From Rubrivivax sp. (GTDB lineage: Bacteria; Pseudomonadota; Gammaproteobacteria; Burkholderiales; Burkholderiaceae_C): DNA of 43,281 nt. Each line of letters starts with the position of its first letter. Within the stretch, counting starts at the first letter, position 1. Below the pieces are notes generated by a model. The model worked only from the letters and a program-made list of their open reading frames with translations. It made no database searches and was not told where the DNA came from. Where the stretch lies: the NCBI GenBank assembly GCA_030681795.1, contig JAUXRG010000065.1, positions 1 to 43,281 of the forward strand. Direction: 5' to 3'. Of the stretch, positions 37,638-43,281 are shown piece by piece. The translations under genes were made by a program, and so were the position numbers.

Positions 37638-38965
37638 CACTACTGTCCGGTTAAACGAGCCTCGCCGCGGCGAATCGCAAGCATTGGCGCGGCCTAGCGG
37701 CCGATTTTGTTTGGTGCCGATTTGAACTTCGATCTCTCAAAACCGCGTACTTTCCAGGGCTTGACAGCCTCTGGGGACGCACGTGCATGTCGGCAAGACC
37801 TTGTTCGCTCAAGTCATGGAGTTCGTCCCGTGGACCAGCTTCGTGCGGATCGTCCAACGCCATGGCGGCGATGCCGGCGTGCGCTCGCTGTCGTGCGCCG
37901 AGCAGTTCCGCGCCATGGCGTTCGCCCAGTTGACCTGGCGCGAGAGCCTGCGCGATGTCGAGACCAGCTTGTCGGCCAATTCGACCAAGCTTTACGCGAT
38001 GGGATTTCGTTCGGCTGTCAAGCGTTCGACGCTGGCCGACGCGAACGAGTTGCGCGATTGGCGTATTTGGTCCGAGCTTGCTGCGGTGCTTATCCGCCGC
38101 GCCCGCAAGCTGTACGCCAGCGACTCGATGGGCGTCGAGTTGGACAACACGGTCTATGCGCTGGACTCCAGCACCATCGATCTGTGCCTGAGCCTCTTCG
38201 ACTGGGCACCGTTCCGCTCCACCAAGGCTGCCATCAAGCTGCACACGCTGCTGGACCTGCGCGGCGCCATCCCTGCCTTCATCCACATCAGCGACGGCAA
38301 GATGGGCGACGTGAACGTGCTGGACTTGCTGAGCTTCGAGGCCGGCGCGTTCTACGTCATGGATCGGGGCTACCTGGACTTCACCCGGCTGCATGCCCTG
38401 CATCAGCGCGGTGCCTTCTTCGTGACCCGCGCCAAGAGGGGCATGAACGCGCGTCGCGTCTACTCGAACCCCGTGGACCGCAGCACCGGGTTGATCTGCG
38501 ATCAGCTTGTCATGCTCACCGGCTATTACCCGGTTCGCAATTACCCCGAGCATCTGCGGCGCATCAAGTTCAAGGACTCCGAGACGGGCAAGACGTTGGT
38601 CTTTCTGACCAACAACACGGCATTGCCGGCGCTGACGATCGCCGCTCTGTACAAGAGCCGCTGGCAGGTCGAGTTGTTCTTCAAGTGGATCAAGCAGCAT
38701 CTGCGGATCAAGCACTTCCTGGGCAACAGCGAGAACGCCGTGAAGACGCAGGTGTGGTGCGCCGTGGCCACCTACGTGCTGATCGCCATCGTCAGGAAGG
38801 AACTTCAAATCGAGGCCTCGATGTACACATGTCTACAGATCTTGTCGGTGTCCGTTTTCGAGAAAACCCAGCTTTCATGCGCCTTTCCAGGCGATGAGTC
38901 CACAACCAATCTAAGTGACGACGCCAAGCAGTTGATTTTGTTCAACTTTTAACCGGCCAGTAGTG
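37638..38965 (+). mobile_element. Complete IS4-family insertion sequence (1,328 bp)
   Basis: The element is bounded by 18-bp inverted repeats matching at 17 positions: left CACTACTGTCCGGTTAAA (37638-37655) and right TTTAACCGGCCAGTAGTG (38948-38965). It encodes one transposase. The flanks (left ATGTCAAAG, right ATCGCGGAT) share no direct repeat, so the usual target duplication is missing. This suggests later deletion or recombination through the element. Confidence 0.85.
37783..38952 (+). CDS. IS4-family DDE transposase
   Basis: The 389-residue protein starts with GTG at 37783. The DDE residues are recognisable: first aspartate in YALDSSTIDLCLSLFDWAPF, second in FYVMDRGYLDF, and glutamate in the YREK signature Y-K-S-R-W-Q-V-E-LFFKWI-K (spacing Y-2-R-3-E-6-K). 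The N-terminal DUF4372-like segment (SFVRIVQRHGGDAGVRSLSC) is typical of one IS4 subgroup. The stop codon lies inside the right inverted repeat. The frame is intact, so the element may still be active. Confidence 0.92.
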   Translation: MHVGKTLFAQVMEFVPWTSFVRIVQRHGGDAGVRSLSCAEQFRAMAFAQLTWRESLRDVETSLSANSTKLYAMGFRSAVKRSTLADANELRDWRIWSELAAVLIRRARKLYASDSMGVELDNTVYALDSSTIDLCLSLFDWAPFRSTKAAIKLHTLLDLRGAIPAFIHISDGKMGDVNVLDLLSFEAGAFYVMDRGYLDFTRLHALHQRGAFFVTRAKRGMNARRVYSNPVDRSTGLICDQLVMLTGYYPVRNYPEHLRRIKFKDSETGKTLVFLTNNTALPALTIAALYKSRWQVELFFKWIKQHLRIKHFLGNSENAVKTQVWCAVATYVLIAIVRKELQIEASMYTCLQILSVSVFEKTQLSCAFPGDESTTNLSDDAKQLILFNF

Positions 38966-39009
38966 ATCGCGGATATCAAGTAATGCTCTGGCGCCATGCG
39001 CGCAACGAC

Positions 39010-39138
39010 GCCTAACCCCTCGCTCAACCGGAGCGCCAACGGCAGGCCACCAGGCCCGGTCTGGCGGTACGCGGTACATTTTCGCCAGCCCGGGCCTGGC
39101 GTCCTGCCGTCGGCGCCCGGTTAGCTCGAACGTTAGGC
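39010..39138 (+). repeat. attC site 1 (129 bp)
   Basis: R'' GCCTAAC at 39010-39016 and R' GTTAGGC at 39132-39138 enclose complementary arms around the central ACATTTTCGCC. It ends the cassette that the IS4 element interrupts. Before it only about 44 bases remain, reading ATC GCG GAT ATC AAG TAA in one frame, possibly the tail of the lost gene. Confidence 0.88.
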
Positions 39139-39395
39139 GTCGGACAGAACCAAATGCAGTTCGCCTCAACACGGCTCGGCCAAGTGGCCTCGCCTTGGTC
39201 AATTCAGCTTCAGGGCTTCATCGGTCGCAGCGGCAGCGGCTCCGGTATCTCGCAGCTTGGTCACGGGCCCGCTTTTACGCGGGCCTGCCGGCAAATCACC
39301 AACACTCTTGGGCGCTCCACCTGCTGCGCACGGCGCTTTTACGCGCCGCGTTCACTGCCTGTGGCGCACGCCTCTCACCTACTCCGCGCGCCGCC
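39139..39395 (+). other. Cassette 1 body: twin-hairpin element, possible structured RNA
   Basis: The cassette (39133-39515) is 383 bp, exactly as long as its paralogue, cassette 7. An open frame from ATG 39154 runs through the attC (117 codons) but shows no recognisable domain. Two hairpins share the loop TTTTAC: one at 39264-39287 (stem of nine pairs with one G-T), one at 39331-39348 (arms CGGCGC/GCGCCG). The first 50 bases contain CGGCTCGGCCAAGTGGCC, shared with cassettes 7 and 8. Between copies most differences change the amino acid, so a protein role is doubtful. Confidence 0.5.
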
Positions 39396-39521
39396 GCCTA
39401 ACCAGTCGCTCAACCGGACGCGCAACGGCTTGTCGCCCGGGCCGCGTGGCCATGTGGTACATCTTCGTCCACACGGCCCAGGCGCCAAGCCGCCGCGCGC
39501 CGGTTAGCTCCAACGTTAGGC
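39396..39521 (+). repeat. attC site 2 (126 bp, second subtype)
   Basis: R'' GCCTAAC at 39396-39402 and R' GTTAGGC at 39515-39521. The internal sequence differs from the 129-bp sites and is shared with site 8. It belongs to the twin-hairpin cassette family. Confidence 0.88.
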
Positions 39522-39935
39522 TGCGCAGAACAGGCCGTGTGGCGCTCCAGCAGAGTCAGCGCCTGTCGGCGCGGGCTGAGCAGCCACGAGGCGCCAAGGC
39601 CGCAGAAGCACGGCTGCCCACCGGAGCGCGGCCATCCGGAGCGTCAACTCACCCAGACTCAGCAACCGAATAGAACCAAGGCCAGCGCGGCAACCTACAG
39701 CAAAGACATGGAGCCGCAGTGCCACATCGAGCCGACTCATTGCGTAGGAAGCTCTGGTTTTCAGTCAGTTCCTCGGGCCGCTGGCAACCGTGGTGCGTCT
39801 CACTTGCCCGGTGGTGGCGGCTTGAATACGTGGCGTACCACGGTCTTCAGCGCGGAGCGGGCGGCTTCAGGGCGGGCCACGAGGAATGACAGTGCCTCTC
39901 CAGGCCCGCCACCAGCGCATGGTCAGCGCAGCGCA
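39522..39935. other. Cassette 2 body: no convincing gene; paralogue of cassette 5
   Basis: This stretch of about 414 bp is clearly homologous to 41443-41863. Frames are open on both strands: plus 39537-39941 (134 codons, running into attC) and minus 39516-39740 (74 codons, with a hydrophobic core LTLRMAALRWAAVLLRPW). The cassettes differ by 7 bp in length (543 and 550), so the plus frame is not kept to its end. The minus frame is kept for about 69 codons without indels and could encode a small membrane protein transcribed against the array. Neither is certain. Confidence 0.4.
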
Positions 39936-40064
39936 GCCTAACCCCTCGTTCAAGCTGAGGCCCAACGGCAAGCCGCCAAGCCCAGTCTGGCGGTACGCGG
40001 TACATTTTCGCCAGTCTGGGCTTGGCGCCTCGCCGTCGGTCCCAGCTTAACTCGAACGTTAGGC
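39936..40064 (+). repeat. attC site 3 (129 bp)
   Basis: R'' GCCTAAC at 39936-39942 and R' GTTAGGC at 40058-40064. It is nearly identical to site 6, matching the paralogy of cassettes 2 and 5. Confidence 0.88.
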
Positions 40065-40073
40065 CTCAGAACC

Positions 40074-40502
40074 ATGCACCTTCGCACCGCCAACGGTGAG
40101 CTCTCCCTCAAGCTCCTTCACGCGACGCCGGCGCAAAGCCCGTCGCAACCCGACCTACACGTTGAAGTCTCGGCAACCGTCCAGGCCTACTCGGCACATG
40201 GGGTGAGAGCATGGCTTGAATGGCCAGATGTTGAGGCATTCATAGCCGAACTTGCCGTAGTGGTTCGAGAAGTCAAAGGAGAAGCGAAGCTCTATGCAAT
40301 GTCGCCAGAAGACTTCGGACTTGTCGTGGCAAGCCTAGATTCGCGCGGTCACTTCGGAATCAACTTCGCCGTCGGCTCTAGACTACACACCGACAACGGC
40401 CAATTTCAATGTGATCTGCGCGGTGGGTTGGAGGTCGAGCTAAGTCAAGTTGAAGCCTTGCTTCAGTGGTTCCATGCTGTCATCGGCCGCACTGAGGCCT
40501 AA
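40074..40502 (+). CDS. Cassette-encoded hypothetical protein (142 aa)
   Basis: The ATG lies nine bases after attC site 3, and the stop codon TAA is the one inside the R'' box of site 4 (GAG GCC TAA C). Such cassette economy supports a real gene. The protein is acidic, without a signal peptide or membrane segment. It alternates predicted strands (DLHVEVSATVQAYSAHGVRA) and helices (WPDVEAFIAELAVVVREV, LSQVEALLQWFHAVI). The layout faintly recalls DUF6228/WapI-like immunity proteins, but I cannot assign it. Its lower GC and codon use differ from the core genes. Confidence 0.7.
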   Translation: MHLRTANGELSLKLLHATPAQSPSQPDLHVEVSATVQAYSAHGVRAWLEWPDVEAFIAELAVVVREVKGEAKLYAMSPEDFGLVVASLDSRGHFGINFAVGSRLHTDNGQFQCDLRGGLEVELSQVEALLQWFHAVIGRTEA

Positions 40503-40625
40503 CCCCTCGTTCGAGGCGAGGCCCAACGGCAAGCCACCAGGCCCGGGCCGGTGGTACGGGGTACATTTTCACCGGCCCGGGCCTGGCGTCTTACCGTTGG
40601 TCCCGCCTCAACTCGAACGTTAGGC
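40497..40625 (+). repeat. attC site 4 (129 bp)
   Basis: R'' GCCTAAC at 40497-40503 and R' GTTAGGC at 40619-40625. The R'' supplies the stop codon of the preceding gene. Confidence 0.88.
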
Positions 40626-40654
40626 CCCACAAACGAACATCTTCGCGCGCCCCG

Positions 40655-40683
40655 TTGCGTTTAGATCACTCTTGATCTATCAT
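40655..40683 (+). promoter_or_regulatory. hicAB promoter with overlapping palindromic operator
   Basis: TTGCGT (40655-40660) and TATCAT (40678-40683) are spaced by 17 bases. Between them lies an inverted repeat, TAGATCA (40662-40668) and TGATCTA (40673-40679), with a four-base spacer. The operator overlaps the promoter spacer and the -10 box, as expected for HicB autorepression. Transcription should start at about 40690, practically at the hicA GTG (40691), so the mRNA may be leaderless. Confidence 0.6.
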
Positions 40684-40690
40684 TCGTGCC

Positions 40691-40876
40691 GTGACAGGCA
40701 AAGAAGTCATCGCGAAGCTCAAGGCGGCGGGTTGGTCCGTCAACCGCATACACGGTAGCCACCATATCCTCGTCAAGGGCGGTCAAGCCGTACCGGTTCC
40801 CGTGCATGGTTCACGTGATATCGGCGCAGGTCTTCTCGCGGCGATACAGCGCCAAACCGGCGCGAAGTTGAAGTGA
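40691..40876 (+). CDS. hicA: HicA-family mRNA interferase toxin
   Basis: The 61-residue protein starts at GTG 40691 (MTGKEVIAKLKAAGWSVNRI). It has the small double-stranded-RNA-binding fold of HicA, with the catalytic histidine in HGSHHILVKG (His24 by family pattern) and the conserved end of the fold GAGLLAAIQRQTG. HicA cleaves mRNA and is neutralised by HicB. It is followed after nine bases by hicB within the same integron cassette. Confidence 0.9.
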   Translation: MTGKEVIAKLKAAGWSVNRIHGSHHILVKGGQAVPVPVHGSRDIGAGLLAAIQRQTGAKLK

Positions 40877-40885
40877 GGTGAAGAC

Positions 40886-41302
40886 ATGGATATTCGATAC
40901 CCCGCGACGGTCGAGGTACAGATCGACGGAACCTACTTGGTTCAGTTTGTTGACCTCCCGGACACCTTCACCGAGGGTCAAACCAAGGAAGAAGCCCTGT
41001 TCAACGCGACCGAAGTGCTTTCCGCCATGCTGGCGTGGCGCCTGGACGAGTCGAAAGATGTACCCGCGCCAAGTCGGAAGATCAAGGGTGCGCACTACAT
41101 CGCGCCGGATGCCAAAACACAAGCCGCAATGCTGCTGCGCCTAGCTCGGGGAGAGAGAACACTGTCGGATCTGGCGCGTGCGCTAGAAACCTCATGGCCA
41201 GCAGCCAAGCGTCTTGAAGATCCAACCCATTGGCCATCCCTCAAAACTCTCGATAGAGCTGCCGCCGCCCTCGGGAAGCGTCTGGTCCTTACGCTCGAAT
41301 AG
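40886..41302 (+). CDS. hicB: HicB-family antitoxin with C-terminal HTH
   Basis: The 138-residue protein has the partial RNase-H-like N-terminus typical of HicB (DIRYPATVEVQIDGTYLVQF, then LPDTFTEGQTKEEALFNATE). A C-terminal helix-turn-helix follows (LARGERTLSDLARALETSWP, LKTLDRAAAALGKRL). It binds HicA and represses the operon, probably at the palindrome upstream of hicA. GAGGTG upstream of the ATG serves as ribosome binding site. The gene ends 11 bases before attC site 5. Confidence 0.9.
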   Translation: MDIRYPATVEVQIDGTYLVQFVDLPDTFTEGQTKEEALFNATEVLSAMLAWRLDESKDVPAPSRKIKGAHYIAPDAKTQAAMLLRLARGERTLSDLARALETSWPAAKRLEDPTHWPSLKTLDRAAAALGKRLVLTLE

Positions 41303-41313
41303 CGCGCAGTGGG

Positions 41314-41442
41314 GCCTAACACCTCGCTCAAGCCGAGCCCCAACGGCAAGCCACCGGGCCGGCGCTACAGTGCAGGTCTGCATTTTCTGCAGCGCCGGCC
41401 CGGCGTCTTCCCGTCGGTGCCGGCTTAGCTCGAACGTTAGGC
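41314..41442 (+). repeat. attC site 5 (129 bp, variant central stem)
   Basis: R'' GCCTAAC at 41314-41320 and R' GTTAGGC at 41436-41442. Its inner stem uses a different sequence, GGGCCGGCGCT pairing with AGCGCCGGCCC, while total length and the outer boxes are unchanged. Confidence 0.88.
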
Positions 41443-41863
41443 TGCGCAGGACAAGCCGTGTGCTGCTCCAGCAGAGTCAGCGCCTGTCGGCGTGAGCTGA
41501 ACAGCCTCCACGCGGCAAAGCCGCAGAAGCACGGTTGCCCACAGGAGCACGACCATCCGGAGAGTCAGTCCACTCAGCCTCAGCAGCCGAACAGAACCAG
41601 GGCCAGCGCGGCGACGGACAGGAAAGACATGGAGCCGCAGTGCCACATCGAACTACCTCACTGCGTGGGAGGCTCTGGTCGTCAGTCAGTTCATCGGGCC
41701 GCCGTCAGCATTGGTGCGCCTCACTTCGCCCAGCGCTGGCGGCTTGAATACGTGGCGTGCCACGGTCATCAGCGCGGAGCGGGAAGCACCTGCGGCGGGC
41801 CACGAGGAAGAACACTGATTATCCAGGCCCGCCGCCAGCGCCTGGTCAGCGCAGCGCAGCGCA
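41443..41863. other. Cassette 5 body: no convincing gene; paralogue of cassette 2
   Basis: The stretch is homologous to cassette 2 over its whole length with scattered substitutions and a few indels. Open frames exist on plus (41458-41886, 142 codons, running into attC) and on minus (GTG at 41646 to 41437, 69 codons, with hydrophobic LTLRMVVLLWATVLLRL). The minus frame aligns to that of cassette 2 without gaps. No known domain was recognised. Confidence 0.4.
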
Positions 41864-41992
41864 GCCTAACCCCTCGTTCAAGCTGAGGCCCAACGGCAAG
41901 TCACCAAGCCCAGTCTGGCGGTACACGGTAAATTTTCGCCAGTCTGGGCTTGGCGCCTCGCCGTCGGTCCCAGCTTAACTCGAACGTTAGGC
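41864..41992 (+). repeat. attC site 6 (129 bp)
   Basis: R'' GCCTAAC at 41864-41870 and R' GTTAGGC at 41986-41992. It differs from site 3 at only a few positions. Confidence 0.88.
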
Positions 41993-42030
41993 GTCGCAAT
42001 CCACCCCTGCGGCGCTCTGCCGCTATCCTG

Positions 42031-42059
42031 AAGACAGACGGCACACGGTCTGCTACCAT
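42031..42059 (+). promoter_or_regulatory. Candidate promoter of the BrnT/BrnA cassette
   Basis: AAGACA (42031-42036) and TACCAT (42054-42059) are spaced by 17 bases. An inverted repeat, CAGAC (42035-42039) and GTCTG (42048-42052), lies between them and may be an operator. The predicted start of transcription is within a few bases of the ATG at 42068. Confidence 0.4.
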
Positions 42060-42067
42060 CGCGAGCC

Positions 42068-42355
42068 ATGAAACCGTTCCGATGGCCACCCGACAAGAAT
42101 GCCCTGCTCAAGCAGGAGCGAGGCGTGTCCTTCGAAGACATCACGGTCGCTGTGGAAGCAGGTGGCTTGCTTGAAATTGTGCCGCACCAGAACCCGGCAA
42201 AGTACCCGCGGCAGAAGATCATGGTCGTAGAAGTAGCAGGCTACGCTTTCCTGGTTCCGTTCGTTGAAGAGGAAGACCACTTCTTTCTCAAAACCATCAT
42301 CCCCAGCCGCAAGGCTACGCGCGACTTCATCGCGAAGGAGTCAGACGATGTCTAA
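42068..42355 (+). CDS. brnT: BrnT-family toxin
   Basis: The 95-residue protein shows the BrnT layout: FRWPPDKNALLKQERGVSFE at the start, then a beta sheet (KIMVVEVAGYAFLVPFVEEE) and the end FLKTIIPSRKATRDFI. BrnT proteins are RelE-fold ribonucleases. The match to the form usually annotated as BrnT was made by eye. It overlaps the antitoxin start by eight bases. Confidence 0.78.
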   Translation: MKPFRWPPDKNALLKQERGVSFEDITVAVEAGGLLEIVPHQNPAKYPRQKIMVVEVAGYAFLVPFVEEEDHFFLKTIIPSRKATRDFIAKESDDV

Positions 42356-42662
42356 GCTTGATCCATACGAACTTGAAGTACTTGAAGCCTATGAGTCGGG
42401 CAAACTGAAGCCGATTGCGAGCAAGGCTGAACTACAGCGCATGCGCACTGCGGCAAGAGCAACAGCAATCAAAGACAAGCGGGTCAACATTCGCCTGTCG
42501 TCTGCAGACTTACTCGATATCCAGGCCAAGGCACTCGCTGAAGGCATGCCCTACCAGACTCTGATCGCCAGCGTCCTCCACAAGTATGTGGCAGGTAAGC
42601 TCGCAGAGAAGGAGCCGTCAGTCGTCGGCGCCCAGCGACGCCTAACCCCTCGCTCAAGCTGA
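42348..42662 (+). CDS. brnA: BrnA/CopG-type antitoxin
   Basis: The 104-residue protein starts at ATG 42348 inside the end of brnT. A helical N-terminus (DPYELEVLEAYESGKLKPI) is followed by a ribbon-helix-helix DNA-binding region (DKRVNIRLSSADLLDIQAKA and GMPYQTLIASVLHKYVAGKL). The last residues (RRLTPRSS) are encoded by attC site 7, a common feature of integron cassettes. It should bind BrnT and repress the cassette promoter. Confidence 0.8.
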   Translation: MSKLDPYELEVLEAYESGKLKPIASKAELQRMRTAARATAIKDKRVNIRLSSADLLDIQAKALAEGMPYQTLIASVLHKYVAGKLAEKEPSVVGAQRRLTPRSS

Positions 42663-42768
42663 GCCCCAACGGCGGGCCACGCGGGCCCGGTCGGCGGTAC
42701 GTTGTACATTTTCGCCAACCGGGCCCGCGCGTCCCACCGTCGGTGCCAGCTTAGCTCGAACGTTAGGC
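42640..42768 (+). repeat. attC site 7 (129 bp)
   Basis: R'' GCCTAAC at 42640-42646 and R' GTTAGGC at 42762-42768. The start of the site is translated as the tail of the BrnA-type antitoxin. Confidence 0.88.
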
Positions 42769-43025
42769 GTCGGACGGAACCAGATGCATTTCGCCTCAAC
42801 ACGGCTCGGCCAAGTGGCCTCGCCTTGGTCAACTCAGCTTCAGGGCTTCCTCGGTCGCAGCGGCAGCAGCTCGGGCATCTCGTGGCTTGGTCACGGGCCC
42901 GCTTTTACGCGGGCCTGCCGGCAACTCACCGGTACTCTTTGCCGCTCTACCCGGTCAGCCCGGCGCTTTTACGCGCCGGGTTCACCACCTGTGGCGCTCG
43001 CCTCGCGCCTACTCCGCACACCGCC
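42769..43025 (+). other. Cassette 7 body: second copy of the twin-hairpin element
   Basis: This copy has the same total length (383 bp, 42763-43145) as cassette 1 and no indels against it. Hairpin 1 (42894-42917) is unchanged. Hairpin 2 (42959-42980) has arms CCCGGCGC/GCGCCGGG around TTTTAC and is longer than in cassette 1. An open frame from ATG 42784 runs to 43137 without a known domain. Confidence 0.5.
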
Positions 43026-43151
43026 GCCCAACCAGTCGCTCAACCGGACGCGCAACGGCTTGCCGCCTGGGCCGCGTGGCCGTCTGCTTCATCTTCGTCC
43101 ACGCGGCCCAGGCGCCAAGCCGCCGCGCGCCGGTTAGCTCCAACGTTAGGC
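43026..43151 (+). repeat. attC site 8 (126 bp, altered R'')
   Basis: R'' reads GCCCAAC (43026-43032) instead of GCCTAAC, while R' GTTAGGC at 43145-43151 is intact. The rest follows site 2. Confidence 0.82.
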
Positions 43152-43281
43152 GTCGTGTGGAACCAAATGCTGTTCGCCTCAACACGGCTCGGCCAAGTGG
43201 CCTCGCCTTGGTCAGTTTCTCTGCAGGCCTCACTCCACTGCCGGGAGAACGCCGCGGGCTTCTCCCGGCTTGGTCCCGAGC
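43152..43281 (+). other. Cassette 8, partial: shared leader followed by a new hairpin
   Basis: The first 65 or so bases repeat the leader of cassettes 1 and 7, including CAACACGGCTCGGCCAAGTG. The sequence then diverges into a perfect 9-bp hairpin (CCGGGAGAA 43241-43249, TTCTCCCGG 43260-43268). The cassette is cut by the window end. Confidence 0.5.

Larger units (their letters stand above)
39010..43281 (+). mobile_element. Integron cassette array: eight attC sites, no integrase in view
   Basis: Eight sites of 126-129 bp recur every 0.4-0.8 kb. Each starts GCCTAAC (R'', GCCCAAC in the last) and ends GTTAGGC (R'), with long imperfect internal inverted repeats. All point the same way, so attI and intI would be expected on the left, where only IS debris is found. 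Cassettes, taken between successive G^TT cut points, are 39133-39515, 39516-40058, 40059-40619, 40620-41436, 41437-41986, 41987-42762, 42763-43145, and a partial one from 43146. The array runs off the window. Uniform attC length points to a chromosomal integron lineage. Confidence 0.9.

Noticed and set aside
39010..43151. 129-bp repeats considered as CRISPR or REP elements
   Set aside because: R'' and R' boxes, inverted internal arms, one orientation and gene-sized spacing fit attC sites.

Overview
The window reads as a chromosomal segment of a high-GC betaproteobacterium, most likely Burkholderiales and plausibly the Rubrivivax/Leptothrix/Ideonella neighbourhood. This rests on protein style, on the PHA regulator phaR, and on conserved blocks such as guaB-guaA and smpB-ratA-rnfH. 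It is an inference from sequence reading, not from a database search. No rRNA, tRNA or CRISPR array was seen.

Left part (1-4850): ordinary core genes. On the minus strand lie guaB, a Tet-like MFS transporter whose start codon overlaps the guaB stop, and the first 29 codons of guaA. A DUF4124 protein follows on the plus strand, then the minus-strand pair ratA-rnfH and the divergent smpB.

Middle part (5018-26579): one long plus-strand gene series of about 21.5 kb that looks like a cell-surface or secretion operon. In order it holds a caspase-like protease with TPRs and a CsgG-like domain, a CsgG-like protein, a two-partner-secretion (TPS) outer-membrane transporter, a giant TPS exoprotein of about 4,250 residues (28 GLUG repeats, then about 26 YDG repeats, then MBG-like domains), a TPR plus beta-barrel protein resembling Slam, a FecR-domain protein, and a secreted protein with a TPR-like segment and a possible TbpB-like barrel. 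The last two genes each appear to carry half of one CsgG-like domain, each behind its own signal peptide. Within the giant protein the YDG repeats form a three-repeat super-period of about 820 bp.

Right-middle part (26566-36612): core genes again. On the minus strand are metC-like, rimO, phaR and cysQ, then after a small plus-strand membrane-protein candidate an RND efflux pair (adaptor and AcrB-type pump). A divergent uppP follows.

Right end (36596-43281): a recombination hotspot. trmB is cut to its C-terminal end and followed by an IS91-type transposase remnant that carries a palindrome-rich insert of about 86 bp, an inverted IS1595 transposase fragment, and an intact IS4-family element (37638-38965). 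Next comes an integron cassette array with eight attC sites of 126-129 bp, all in one orientation. Its cassettes hold a HicAB toxin-antitoxin pair, a BrnT/BrnA-type pair, an unknown 142-aa protein, two copies of a cassette family with twin TTTTAC-loop hairpins, and two copies of another cassette with no clear gene. No integrase gene is visible on the left, where attI and intI would be expected, so the array is either an integrase-less attC cluster or an integron whose proximal end was lost to IS activity. It continues past the right edge.
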